Positions 23,275-34,344 of a DNA stretch of 64,000 bases are shown here, in pieces. Source of the DNA: Eulemur rufifrons (taxonomy: Eukaryota; Chordata; Mammalia; Primates; Lemuridae); assembly GCF_041146395.1 (NCBI RefSeq), contig NC_090990.1, positions 41,736,001-41,800,000 on the forward strand, given 5' to 3'. The notes under the pieces were generated by a model. The model saw nothing but the letters and a program-made list of their open reading frames with translations, ran no database searches and was not told the DNA's origin. The position numbers and the translations under genes are program-made. Numbering within the stretch: the stretch's first letter is position 1; each line of letters opens with the position of its first letter.

Positions 23275-23755
23275 CCTTTACAACTGTTGAACACATACCA
23301 GCAGCAGAGCTAGAGGGTTTTCCAGTTCTCTTGGAGTTCACTGCTATGAATTTTGATTTTTTTTTTTTTTTTGCAACTTCCTGAATAAACTCTTATGTTG
23401 GCATAAAAATAATAGCCTTTGAATGCCCAACTTCAGAGCATGCTGAGTTCTTTCCAAATGGCATTAGTTGAGGTTTTGGCACTTTCTTCCAGAGTACAGC
23501 CATCCTGTATCTGCATAAAAGTCAGCTGCTATCTTCTTTCCAAAGCCATCAAATCCCAAAATAGCATAAGTTGGGAGTAGGCTAATATCTTCCTGGCAAA
23601 GTCCAGTGTTAGTTTTCAAGGGCACCATTTAACACCCAGCTGACTGAGGGACATAACCTAGGCTGTGTGTGCAATGCTCAAAGACCTACAGAATTTTGCT
23701 GTGAAGGAACTAATCGAATTGAAGCCATGTTATGACACTAACTGAGTAAAAGGAA
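23275..23755. other. Non-repeat sequence with T15 tract
   Basis: No element recognised. A T-run lies at 23358-23372. Confidence 0.35.
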
Positions 23756-23756
23756 A

Positions 23757-23955
23757 TTAACATTGGTTGAGCACCTTCAAGTGGCAAGCATTTTATGTAT
23801 ACTGTCTTGTTTAATTTTCAAAACCACCTTGTGTGTTAGATACTATTAGTCTAGCTGACAAGTCATTCTAAGAAAACAAGTTCAAATTGAGTAAGTGACT
23901 GGCCAAGGTCATGGTAAAGACTCTGTGTTTAAAACCCAGAGCTTAGGGCTACTCA
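23757..23955 (-). repeat. MIR SINE
   Basis: Antisense MIR: 'aacattggttgagcaccttc', 'tttaattttcaaaaccacct', 'gtgactggccaaggtcatgg'. Confidence 0.7.
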
Positions 23956-24094
23956 TAAGGTGTTCTTTGACTCCAGCATGGACTCAGTTGTGTCACTTCA
24001 CTTAGCATAAGGTTAAAAAAATAACCCAAATGCAGGCAAATGAGTTTTCTGAGTCTTGACTCACCCATCTAACAAGTATAGCCTCCTACTTGCT

Positions 24095-24770
24095 CTGTGT
24101 GGATAGCAGTGCTGGAGAGAGAATACACAGACCAAGACAGGATAAACCAGATGCCCTCAAGGGGCTCTTGCTATACAGGAGCGTACACTGATATGCAGGC
24201 AGGTTAACTGCAATGTGATGTGATAACTGTATCCATCCATTCATCCTCCAAACATTTACTGAGGGCTGAGGATTCGGAGGAAGAATCTCAGCCTCTGCCT
24301 TCAAGGAGCTCACAGGTCAGTGTTACCAGTAGAACAGGAGAAGTCTATCAAGTGGGAGCATCAAGAAGTACATGGCAAGTTCCCACAGGTGAGTCAGCAA
24401 AAACTTCATTCTGGGGGGATTCTGGAGATAGGTTTTGAAAGAAAAGTTGATGACAATTAAAGAAAATATTTCAGGCTGCTAGGGAGCATAAGCCGAGGCC
24501 CACAGGGCAGAGCTGTGAATTCTGTCCCAGAGGCTTAAAGTCAGCTGAGTCTTACAGAATGACTAGCAACAGATGCGGCTGGCAAGGTGCAGGAAGGCAC
24601 CATCTGAACCGACAGAGCAGGAGATGCCAAGGCAGGGAGGTTTCTTTGGGAGAAACTGCAAGCAGTTGAGCAGGCTTGTGGTGCAAGCTTCACATGTGGC
24701 AGAAAATGAGCCTGGAGAACAAAGGTTAGAGGTGCATGGAGAGCACTGAATGGTTTGCAAAGAAAGCCGA
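24095..24770 (-). repeat. L2 LINE, two adjacent antisense pieces
   Basis: Piece one, 24095-24215: 'gatgccctcaaggggctctt' and 'aggcaggttaactgcaat'. Piece two, 24225-24770: 'catccattcatcctccaaac', 'gccttcaaggagctcacagg', 'aggcccacagggcagagc'. The repeated 'ctcaagg...gctc' motif shows that these are two copies rather than one. Confidence 0.65.
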
Positions 24771-24804
24771 GATGCCTCTTATAGGCAGCTACGGATAAGT
24801 TGTC

Positions 24805-24890
24805 AGTGCATATTTTTAAAAAGCACTTAAAACAGAGCTTAGCACATGGTTAAGTCCTCAATTAATGTTAGCTATTATGATTTTAAATTA
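24805..24890 (+). repeat. MIR 3' end fragment
   Basis: It contains 'aaagcacttaaaacagagct' and 'tagcacatggttaagtcctc'. Confidence 0.6.
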
Positions 24891-24895
24891 TTTTC

Positions 24896-25316
24896 TTAGT
24901 CAGCTTGGGCTGCTATAACAAATACCATAGACTGGGTGACTTGTAAATGACAGAAATTTGTTTCCCACAGTTCTGAAGCCTGGAAGTTTGAGATCAAGGT
25001 GCCAGCATGATCGAGTTCTGATGAGGACCCTCTTTCTGGGTAGCAAACAGCTGCCTTCTCACTGTGTCCTCATGTGGTGAGGGAGAGAGAGAGAGAGAGA
25101 GATTGAGAGAATGCGAATGACAAAGAGAGACAGAGGGAAAGTGTGAGTTCTGTGCTTTTCTTATAAAGACACTAATCCCATCATGGGGGGATGCACCTTC
25201 TTGACCTCATCCTAATCACCTCCCAAAGGCCTCACCTCCAAATACCATCACTTTAGGGATTAGGGCTTCAATGTGAACTTTGGGGAGATAATTCGGTCCA
25301 TAGGAATTATCATTAT
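24896..25316 (-). mobile_element. MLT1-type MaLR LTR
   Basis: Antisense LTR of the mammalian MaLR group: 'gcttgggctgctataacaaa', 'accatagactgggtgactt', 'cacagttctgaagcctggaa', 'tgtgtcctcatgtggtgagg', 'cctcatcctaatcacctccc'. It contains a GA tract (25083-25110). This endogenous LTR is ancient and has no internal region. Confidence 0.8.
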
Positions 25317-25318
25317 AA

Positions 25319-25661
<343 letters not shown>

Positions 25662-25677
25662 AAAAAGACATTATAAG

Positions 25678-25903
<226 letters not shown>

Positions 25904-26059
25904 GCATTATAAGGAGGAAATAATAAATAATATGGCCACATTTTGCATTTGCAATTTAAAAAGCCTACCCTGGCAATGTGGGATACCCTAAGTGAAGAGC
26001 CCTCTTGCACATGGGCAGTATGGTGTTGGCAGGTTAGACCCAGGTTCCTTCTCTGTGCT

Positions 26060-26245
26060 GCCACAGCACCTCTGCTTCCCTCTCTTCCCACACTTAGAAT
26101 ATTCCCGGAGATTATCTGCTTATACACTGGTCTCTCACATTAGATTATGAGTTTCTTGAGGCCAGAGATTGCATTGATCTCTGTGTCCTCAGCATTGCCT
26201 GGCAGAGAGCGTGTACTAAAAAAAATATTTAAATGAACCTGAAGC
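26060..26245 (+). repeat. L2 LINE 3' end
   Basis: Sense L2: 'ttagattatgagtttcttga', 'ggccagagattgcattgatc', 'cagcattgcctggcagagag', 'aaatatttaaatgaac'. Confidence 0.7.
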
Positions 26246-26249
26246 AATA

Positions 26250-26875
26250 CTACCGCAAACCACTGCAGCTGGTCTCTGCTCCCCTTGGAGAGATTTTCTT
26301 TCCATATTCCAATTCAATTGCCTTATCATTGCAGCCTGACCTGGTCCCAGGCTTATGATGTCATGTTGCAAAAGTTCCTACTCAGACCCTGGGTGGTAAC
26401 CATGGTGTCCATGTCCCACTCACTTCCCAGAACCATCCACATGGAGTTTCCAGTTTCTTTACACTTGCCTTGAAATTGACGACAAATGAAATTTGCAAGC
26501 CCATCTAGGAAATGACCTCAGCACTCAAGTCATTTCCTGGGGCAGTTTACATTGTTAAATGTATGGAGAGGTTGAGGTGTTTTTTTTTTAATTCCCTGGA
26601 CCACTGGTAAACTGTTTTCACCCCCATAAATGGGTGGAAGATGGTGTCACAGCACAGTAGAAGCTCTTGTTGCTTTAGCCTCCCCGTCGTGCTTTATGAC
26701 TGACTCAAGTTTCTCTGACTTTGGCTCCGTCTTGGAGGCTGACATGCCAGCTCACCCGGGCTTGTCTCAGACCTTCTGCCACTTGAGATGATGCATGGTC
26801 AGAGAGCTCAAGAAGAAATCGATTTTTCAACATCATAGCATTAGGCTGCACATCCTACTGACACATCGCAGATGG
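26250..26875. other. Non-repeat sequence
   Basis: No element recognised. A T9 run lies at 26580-26589. Confidence 0.35.
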
Positions 26876-26879
26876 ATCC

Positions 26880-27040
26880 CTTAGCCATTCATTAATTTGA
26901 GAAACATTTATAGAGTTCTTAGAGTGGACAAGCCTGTGCCGGATTCTGAGGTCACAGAGGTGAGGAAGCCATGTGTCCTGCCCTGGAGGAGGAGAACATT
27001 GCACTGTTTCCAAGATAAAACAACCATGACTAAGACTTGC
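26880..27040 (-). repeat. L2 LINE 3' end
   Basis: Antisense L2: 'agccattcattaatttgaga', 'aagcctgtgccggattctga', 'gtcctgccctggaggaggag'. Confidence 0.65.
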
Positions 27041-27149
27041 TTTGTTCACAGCAATGAGTTTGCAGGGTAGATCGTTAAAGAATATGTATAACCACATGGC
27101 TATGGTACAATTAATACATTATTGAGGGTAACAAGGGCTTTAAGGGAAA

Positions 27150-27345
27150 TATATACATATACACATATACACTGTAGTTTATATATTATACAGTGTATAT
27201 ACAGTTATATACAGTGTTTATATACAGTTATATATAGTGTTTATATATATATATACAGTGTATATGTGTATATGTATACCTATTCTACATATACCCTATA
27301 TATTTCCTGTATATTAATATTATTTATAAATATATATTTCATATG
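27150..27345. repeat. AT-rich minisatellite
   Basis: Nearly pure A/T with (C/T)AGT(G/T) motifs starting at 27190, 27201, 27211, 27224, 27234 and 27255. Alternate motifs are 21-23 bp apart, so the structure is a loose tandem array of TATA-rich dimers with many local palindromes. Confidence 0.85.
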
Positions 27346-27349
27346 CACA

Positions 27350-27575
27350 TATTTACCATAATGTCTACTATGAGCCAGGTGCTATGTTAAGTGCTTTCAC
27401 AAATTAACTCATTTAATTCTCAAAATATTTCCACAACATATGTACCATTACCATCATTTCCGTTTTACAGAAGAGGAATTTGAAACCTGGACATTATAAG
27501 TAGTGTGCTAGTGATCTAATAAGTTGCTGAGTAAGGATCTGAATCAGCAGAATACCTCCTGGGGCTATGCTATTA
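27350..27575 (-). repeat. MIR SINE
   Basis: Antisense MIR: 'atgagccaggtgctatgtta', 'taactcatttaattctcaa', 'tccgttttacagaagaggaa'. Confidence 0.8.
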
Positions 27576-27579
27576 ATCT

Positions 27580-28110
27580 CTATGCTATGAACAGCAAAGA
27601 GGGTAATAGCTGGGTAGGCTACATGTGCATGTGGGCACTGAGGCACCAGCAAAAACAAACCCTTCGAGCTAGAACTTTGCAGACTACTCTCCAAGAATGC
27701 CAAATAATGTAGTTTGATCCAAACATGCAAAGATGATGCCTGTCTTCAGCTCTGTGAAGGGTCGTATGGAAGAAGGGTCACATTCTGGAGGCCGGCATGA
27801 ACGCCAATGGGTAGAGAGTGCAGGCACACGGATGCTGGCTGGTTGTCTACCAGTTAGGACTGTGCAGAAGCAGAATCATTTGCCTCTTTTTGGCCCAGCT
27901 TGGCCTGAATGGTCTAGCCTGCCCATTCATCTCAGTGGTAAAGGACTTGTGCTCTGAGATCCCACTAGGTTGACTTCTATTCTTTTTTTTTTTAGACCAG
28001 TGACATGACCATACAGGTTGACTTCTTTAGCCCACTGGTACCAGCACTTGAGTGGCATCCTCTCCTGCCTAAGGAGACTACCAGTGCCTACAGCTGACAA
28101 TAAAGGCACT
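27580..28110. other. Non-repeat sequence
   Basis: No element recognised. A T11 run lies at 27985-27995. Confidence 0.35.
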
Positions 28111-28111
28111 A

Positions 28112-28660
28112 AGAATGTATGCCAGTTGTCTACTGTGAAATAAACCACCCAAAACTTGATAGTGGAAAACAACAACCGTTTTATTATGCTCACAGACTCT
28201 GTGGGTCAGGAGTTGGGAAAGGGCATAGAGGATACAGCTTGTCCCTGCTCCACAGTGTCTGGGGCGTCAGCTGGAAGCCTCTAAGGCTGGAGTGACTTGA
28301 CAGGTAAGAGCAGGAATCATATGAAGGCTCCTTACTCACACATGTGGGATGGATGCTATCTGTTGGTGAGAACCTGAGCCGGCCCTGTCAATTAGAACAC
28401 CTACAGGAAGCCACTCCATGTGGCTGCCTGTGCAGCTGGGATCCCAACAGATCCAAATGGAAGCTGTATTGCCTTTTATGCTCTGGCCTCTAAAGTCACA
28501 TGTGATGACTTCTAGTATAGTCACAAGCCCACCCAGATTCAAGGGAAGGAAATTAGACCCCCACAAGTGAACATGTAAATGTCACGGTCATTTTGTAAGA
28601 AGGCAATGTGGGATAGGAGATATTACTATGGCCATCTTTGGAAAATACAGTCTCCCACAG
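28112..28660 (-). mobile_element. LTR-like repeat, unassigned
   Basis: The pattern 'gtctactgtgaaataaacca', 'aacaacaaccgttttattat', 'ctctgtgggtcaggagt', 'agtcacatgtgatgacttct', 'cacaagcccacccagattca' is a known mammalian interspersed repeat, probably an ERVL or MaLR-type LTR in antisense (AATAAA reads on the minus strand near 28180). Family not certain. Confidence 0.55.
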
Positions 28661-28852
28661 AGCCTCATACTCAGAGTTCAGAACAGCTGAGGACACCAAG
28701 CTCCATCACAATGGAGCTTGCTAAGAAATGCAAACAGGCATCATCTTAGCCCTACTCCATTTCTAAAAGTTACTTCACCACAGAATCCTTTTCCTACAAG
28801 ATTCTTAAGGGATAAGTATCCCTCAGGCCTACTTTTAAAAACAGTACGCCTC

Positions 28853-29213
28853 GGCCGGCTGCGGTGGCTCACGCCTGTAATCTTAGCATTCTGGTAGGCT
28901 GAGGCGGGTGGATGGTTTGAGCTCAGGAGTTCAAGACCAGCCCGAGCAAGAGTGAGACCCCATCTTTACTAAAAAGAGAAAGAAATTATGTGGACAACTA
29001 AAATTATATACAGAAAAAATTAGCTGGGCATGGTGGCGCATGCCTGTAGTCCCAGCTACTCGGGCGGCTGAGGCAGGAGGATCACTTGAGCCCAGGAGTT
29101 TGAGGTTGCTGTGAGCTAGGCTGATGCCACGACACTCTAGCCCGGGTAACAGAGTGAGACTCTGTCTCAAAAAATAAATAAATAAATAAATAAATAAATA
29201 AAAATTAAAAAAT
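28853..29213 (+). mobile_element. Alu SINE, strepsirrhine type, with (AAAT)n tail
   Basis: Sense dimeric Alu starting ggccggctgcggtggctcac, with the linker insertion (ctaaaattatatacagaaaa). The tail is a tetranucleotide run (aaataaataaat..., 29169-29203). It is the last Alu I can find in the window. Confidence 0.93.
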
Positions 29214-29264
29214 AGTAATCCAAAGGTTATTCATATAAGATATGACCTCAGAACGAATTATTTC

Positions 29265-29444
29265 CCATGTTACTCCTCAGGACTTTCACACCAGCTCTTC
29301 CCTCTGCTTTGAATGCTGTTGCCTCAGATCTTCACAAGAATGTGTTTCTCCCCATTCAGGGCTCAATTCAAACATTACCTCTAGGGAGAGGCCTTTCCAG
29401 ATTACCCAGACAAAAGTGCCTGCTCGCTCCAGAATGTACTCAGG
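29265..29444 (+). repeat. L2 LINE, left part
   Basis: Sense L2: 'gactttcacaccagctcttc', 'cctctgctttgaatgctgtt', 'agggagaggcctttccagat'. It is split by the LTR that follows. Confidence 0.7.
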
Positions 29445-30044
29445 TGAAACTGCCCTTTATAAAATTACTAAAAAGCCACAAGGTGGGAACTGTGGTAGGG
29501 CCTGAACTCTGCAAAGGTATAGGCATAGTTAAAAATACATATATAGCCAGCCATTGTCCCCTAGTTTGCTTTCGGGAGTCACACAGCTGATGGTAATAGA
29601 GATTCCTAACTTTCCTAATTACTCCCAGAGATAACATCAGCCTTTTGAAACCTAAGGCTAGTTTTTGAGATATCTTCCAGAGCCTGCGTTCCAGTGGACC
29701 AGGACTGACCCACCCAGACCAGTGGCCCAGACCAAGGAACTAACTCAACTGGACTGGCAACCCCCACCTGGGAACCGACTCAGCACAAGAAGACAATTTC
29801 TAGGCCCCTATGGTTCCACCCCAAACCCAGCCAATCAGCAGACCCAGTTGCCTAGCCCTTTGCCCACCAAACTATCTTTAAAAACCCTTTCTCCCAAATT
29901 CTCAGGGAGACGATTTTGAGAACTTCCTCCCATCTCCTCGCATGTTGTCTGTGATATTAAACTCTTTCTCCGCTGTAACCCCTGCCGTCTCAGTGTATTG
30001 GCTTCTTCTTGAGCAGTGACAATGAACCTGGCTCGGTTGTAACA
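29445..30044 (+). mobile_element. Solo LTR of a class I-like endogenous retrovirus
   Basis: A 600-bp unit starting TG and ending CA (gttgtaaca) that splits one L2. LTR signals in order are an inverted-free CCAAT (29831-29835), a TATA-like ctttaaaaac (29876-29885), an ATTAAA poly(A) signal (29956-29961) and a 3' part 'aactctttctccgctgtaac' like many gammaretrovirus-type LTRs. Flanks cagg and ctgg are an imperfect 4-bp duplication. No internal gag/pol/env sequence is attached, so it is a solo LTR. I do not know its family name. Confidence 0.75.
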
Positions 30045-30240
30045 CTGGTACTGCTTTACCCGAACATGCCCACTGCCTGAGATTGCCTTGTTTACTTGTT
30101 TATTTCCCCACCTCACTCCCTCTGCATCACAAGTCCCACGAGAGCACAGATCTCGTTTCTGTTCTCTGGCACCTAGCCTGGTGTGTGGCACATAGTAGAC
30201 ATCGACTAAATAGTCACTGAATGAATAAATGGAAAGTAGT
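30045..30240 (+). repeat. L2 LINE, right part
   Basis: It continues the split L2: 'gtttacttgtttatttcccc', 'cacgagagcacagatctcgt', 'tctggcacctagcctggtgt', 'agtcactgaatgaataaatg'. Confidence 0.8.
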
Positions 30241-30549
30241 GCGACATTAGAAATTTGTTTTTTTGTTTGCAGGGTTCTGGGAAAGGAGAATAAAGGACTT
30301 TTACGTGTATCTCAATGAAATGTAAAATTCCTTCCTTCTCCTCTCCACTTCCTGAATCCTCTCCCAAATTTTCTCCTTTAAAAAAATATATATAATGCAC
30401 AGAAGAATGCTGTGCATGATTTTTCAAAATTCTAGAAAAGGAAAATATAATGACTATGTCTTAAATTACCTCTCCAGAGAATTTCAGGTAGTTCAATATA
30501 TTTCCCTATAAATTCCCTCATATGGAATTCTTTTCTTTATCTCAATAAG

Positions 30550-30785
30550 CATAGCTAAATATATATCATGAAAATATGTGTAATAAAATATTTTAATTGT
30601 ATTATATATTTATATGTATTATTACATATAAATACATGTTGTATATTTATAGAAAATATAAATGATTTATATATTAATTTAAAATATTTATTATGTTTGT
30701 ATAATATAAAATTTATGTAAGTATGTATATGTATAACCTTTATATAAAATATAAATATATAATAACATATAATAAGAACAGCCAA
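30550..30785. repeat. AT-rich low-complexity region
   Basis: Almost entirely A/T with few C or G residues. It holds many short palindromes (tatatata, aatataaatatataa) but no consistent period. Confidence 0.85.
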
Positions 30786-30789
30786 AAAC

Positions 30790-31200
30790 AATTGATCTTT
30801 CAGGTATTTGTTTTTCCTTAAAGATTTCCTTTTTTATGAAAAAAACTGTAATTTATATCACAGTGATACAAAAGTATATATCAAGGAAAATATAAATGTC
30901 AAAAACACTAAAATACCTCCCTTGAATTAAATAAAGCCTATTGATTTAAAAAACCTCAAACATGAATAAAATGAAGTCAAAGAGATAAAACAGAACTTCA
31001 TCTTCATGTACTTCATTCACATGTTCCTTATTGTCCAAAGAGAAGATTCAGCAAATACGGCAGTTGCGCTGAGGCAGATGTCAACATATATGCGCTTTTT
31101 CATCCAAGATTCTTATAAATAATAATTTTAAAGAAAAGGGAGCTCTTCTATGAAATACGTAATATACCCTTTGAGTCTTGTCTTCCCCAACCTGTCTCCG
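30790..31200. other. Non-repeat sequence
   Basis: No element recognised. AT-rich up to about 31000. Confidence 0.35.
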
Positions 31201-31204
31201 CCTC

Positions 31205-31290
31205 CCTAAGGCACACATACACACACACAGAGGTATACACACGCCTGCACACACAGACACACGCATACACACACGGGCACACACACACGT
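31205..31290. repeat. (CA)n-rich microsatellite
   Basis: An interrupted CA tract (acacacacacag, cacgcatacacacacgggc, acacacacacg). The minus-strand Cys/Val-rich frames across it are artefacts. Confidence 0.9.
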
Positions 31291-31299
31291 TGCCCACTA

Positions 31300-31860
31300 A
31301 TGACTGAACGGCACTCATTAACCACCTGCAGGTGCACGGACTTAGGCACATCAGGTTTTACCCAGCATTTTGCACAGGAGTGAAATTATGTTCACCCACA
31401 TACCGAAAAGGAGGTCTGCTAAGAATCTTTTAAAAACCGGGTGCTTAATTTATATGAGACGGTGTCTAGACATTTATTTTCTGGAAATATTTAACTTGGA
31501 TAAGACACGTGGCCCCCAAGATGAATGCAGGATTGAAGTATTTCACTTGAAAATTTGTGCAAGGAAACGTCTGGTTGAGTGCAATGAGGTTAAACATCAA
31601 AATATTTTCCTAGGATGGAAAGGTCATCCTGTTTGCTATGTGCTAGGACATGACATTTCAGTACTCCTGGTTTCCTAAGCAATAATTGCATTTGTTATGC
31701 CTACATTTCCATAGTTATATGCACATTTACATAAATCTACATGCGAATACTACAACTTAGATGCTTATTGGGGGAGAAATAGGGGAGATAGAAATTCTAG
31801 AGATTATATACAATGGGAGCTTTATTTGACTTTGAATTGGAAGTTTTTGTCTCAATATCC
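31300..31860. other. Non-repeat sequence
   Basis: No repeat family recognised. The plus frame 31370-31678 (102 residues) has no recognisable motif. Confidence 0.35.
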
Positions 31861-31868
31861 TAGACCAT

Positions 31869-32060
31869 AAGGGGATGGCAAATTTTTCTGTAAAGAGCCA
31901 AGTAATAAATATTTCAGGCTTTGCAGGCCACGCAGTGTGTCACAACTACTCAACTCTGCCGTTGTAGTATGGAAACAGCCAACGACAATACATACAGTAG
32001 TGGGTATGGTTATGTTTCAACAAACTTTGTTCACAAAAACAGGTATTTGCCAACCCCTGC
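31869..32060 (-). mobile_element. hAT-type MITE (Charlie-related)
   Basis: The ends aggggatggcaaa and ttgccaacccctg are near-inverted repeats. The middle ('aaagagccaagtaataaata', 'aggctttgcaggccacgcag', 'caactctgccgttgtagtat') matches a common short mammalian hAT element. A tagacca repeat lies near each end (31861-31867, 32063-32069), consistent with a hAT target duplication. It has no transposase. Confidence 0.8.
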
Positions 32061-32074
32061 CTTAGACCAATAGC

Positions 32075-32335
32075 TTTGGAATCATTTAAACTGTGACTCA
32101 TAATAAGATATAAATTTTACACCACATTCAGAACAAACATACGTGTTTGTGTGTGCGTGTGTATACTCACAAAACAATACTTACCTTTATAATGAGCATA
32201 CGTGCTGATATTTTCTGCTCTATCTAATTTGATTCTAAATCACTTTTTTAATTGCTGACAGCCACCTTCTAAATTGATTTCAAGACCCACTAATGGGTCA
32301 TAACCCCCAGTGTGCAGAACACTGTACTAGGCTGA
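32075..32335. mobile_element. Probable DNA-transposon fossil
   Basis: It contains 'ataagatataaattttacac', 'aaacaatacttacctttata', 'aaattgatttcaagacccac' and 'taatgggtcataaccc', a pattern I recognise from a short mammalian DNA element. The family and ends are uncertain. Confidence 0.5.
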
Positions 32336-32339
32336 CTCT

Positions 32340-32825
32340 ATGCTTGCGTTTAAAGTGAATAGCGTGCAAACAGCTAGAAGCAGACAAAGAATCACTGTCC
32401 CTCTATTAATGAATAGGAATGCTTGCCCTTAGTCTGAAGCCTCTGCTGCCTGCTTGGGCTTTCACATCTCTGGAATCTGATAAAGTTGTGACCCAATAAC
32501 CAGAGAGAACCATGCATTGCTGCGAATAATGAGTATAAAAGGTCTGGGTAAAAGCCAGAGGACAGGAAGCTGGATGCTTATCTTTTTCAAAGGCAAAGGG
32601 AGAGACAGAATCTTTTCTCTTTGGAATGAGCTTAGTAGAGCCGGAAGAAATCTTTCTGTAAATGGAGCCCCAGTGAGTAAGAAAACAAGCAAGAAGATCG
32701 TTTCTGTTACAATGGACTGAGCCCCAGAGTAAGAATCAGATGCCCCTGTCCTGGTCCTGCTGTGGTCACTGTCTAGCTGACGGCCCTGGCAGGACACTCT
32801 TCTGTCTGGGCCTCCTTCTATCCTG
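32340..32825. other. Non-repeat sequence
   Basis: No element recognised, except a weak MIR-like stretch near 32770-32815. Confidence 0.35.
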
Positions 32826-32827
32826 CT

Positions 32828-33010
32828 GGCCGTGTGAACTTAGGCAAGTTTCTGCACCTCTCTGAGCCTCAGATTCCTCAGCTGTAAAGTAGGATGATGA
32901 TGTTACCGACCTCAGAGGATGGTGGTGAGGATTAAACAAGTTAATGATGTACATAAAGCACTTAACACATGCCTAACACAAAGTCAGCACTTGATGCATA
33001 ATCCCTGTTT
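32828..33010 (+). repeat. MIR SINE
   Basis: Sense MIR: 'ccgtgtgaacttaggcaagt', 'ctctgagcctcagattcctc', 'gaggattaaacaagttaatg', 'catgcctaacacaaagtcag'. Confidence 0.8.
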
Positions 33011-33061
33011 GTAGATACATAACACTAGGTATATAATACTTATTACTATTTCCACCATCTG

Positions 33062-33640
33062 TTTATTTTGAAAATTTTCAAATAGAAAAATTTCAACAGA
33101 AAAGTTGAAAGAGTAATACAAGTAACTCCTATTTTTCCTAAACTTGGATTTACCAACTGTTAGTATTTTGCCACATTTGCATGCATTCCCCTTCTCTCTC
33201 CTTCTCCCTCCCCCTCTGTCACACACATACACACATACAATATCTTTCTCTCTACCAATCAATCTACATCTAATCTATGTATATTTACTTACATATTTTT
33301 GTGAACCATTTAAGAGTAATTTGCCAACATCAAAGCACTGCATTCCTAAATAATATCTCTTACAAATGATTATATTCCTCTATGTGATATCATTATCAGA
33401 TCCAAGAAATTTAGTTTTATAAAATATTATCTAATGTACAGTCTATATTCCCAGTTCCCCAATAATGCCCAGAATCCAAGCAAGTATCATGTGCTGCTTT
33501 TGGTTGTCAGGTCTCTTTAGTTTTATCTCACACAGAACACTTCTCCTACTTTTTTATTTGCTTTCTTTCATGATATTGAAGTGTCCGAGACAGTTGTCTT
33601 CCTATGTGTATTTGCACTGTAACGAATGAGTAAACGTATT
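33062..33640 (-). mobile_element. L1M LINE, antisense
   Basis: Reversed old L1 3' region: 'agaaaagttgaaagagtaat', 'ccaactgttagtattttgcc', 'gtgaaccatttaagagtaat', 'ttggttgtcaggtctcttta'. It includes a pyrimidine/CA-rich stretch at 33188-33240. Confidence 0.75.
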
Positions 33641-33754
33641 GACTTTTTTGGAAACCATGATTCTCACTGCAAAAGATGGGAGACACAAGTATGAACAAGG
33701 AAAGTGAGCAAGGACACCATGGCATTAGATTTGAGTTGGAGGTAGCGGCCTCAG

Positions 33755-34150
33755 TGTTAAACAGAATTCTTCAGTTCAACAGAACCAATAGGATGTGTGT
33801 ATGTATAGAAAGAGAGATTTATTCAAGGAATTGGCTCACAGGATTATGAACATTGCCAAGTCCAAAATCTGCAGGGTGGCTGGAGGTCCGGAGAAGAGCT
33901 GTCATTGCTGAGGTTCAACTTGGGGGGGGCGGTCACTAGAGAGCTCCCTCTTGCCTGGGGGAGGGCAGTTTTTGTTCCATTCAGGTGTTCAACTGATATG
34001 ATGTTGCCCATTCACATCACGGAGGGTAATCTGCTCTGCCCAAAGTCTGCTGATTTAAATGTTAATCTCATCCAAAACATCCTCACAGAAATATCCAGAA
34101 TAGTGTTTGACCAAATATTTGGGCATTGTTGACACATAAAATTAATCTTT
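33755..34150 (-). mobile_element. LTR-like interspersed repeat, copy 2
   Basis: The same family and orientation as 487-999: 'aacagaaccaataggatgtg', 'gagatttattcaaggaattg', 'gcaagtccaaaatctgcagg'-like, 'aaatgttaatctcatccaaa', 'gttgacacataaaattaatc'. On the minus strand an AATAAA lies at the expected place. Confidence 0.7.
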
Positions 34151-34154
34151 GAGA

Positions 34155-34196
34155 CTTGGCGGGGGGAGGTGCGGGGGGAGAGAGAGAGAGAGAGAT
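34155..34196. repeat. G-rich and (GA)n tract
   Basis: 'ggcggggggaggtgcggggg' is followed by about eight GA units, directly after the LTR-like repeat. Confidence 0.9.
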
Positions 34197-34344
34197 GCAT
34201 GCATACATTGATTTATTTTTCTACACTGAAAGGGCCCAGAAGCAATGATACCCCAGTAGCAGAGAGCACACATAGTACTCAAATCTTCATTTCTAAACAC
34301 CATTCTCCACTAAAAAGAACCAGTGCTCCTTGTGTTACAGCAGG

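Noticed and set aside
29665..29919. 84-residue plus frame
   Set aside because: It lies in the U3-like part of the solo LTR, where coding is not expected.
31081..31351. Cys/Val-rich minus frames
   Set aside because: They are translations of the CA-rich microsatellite.
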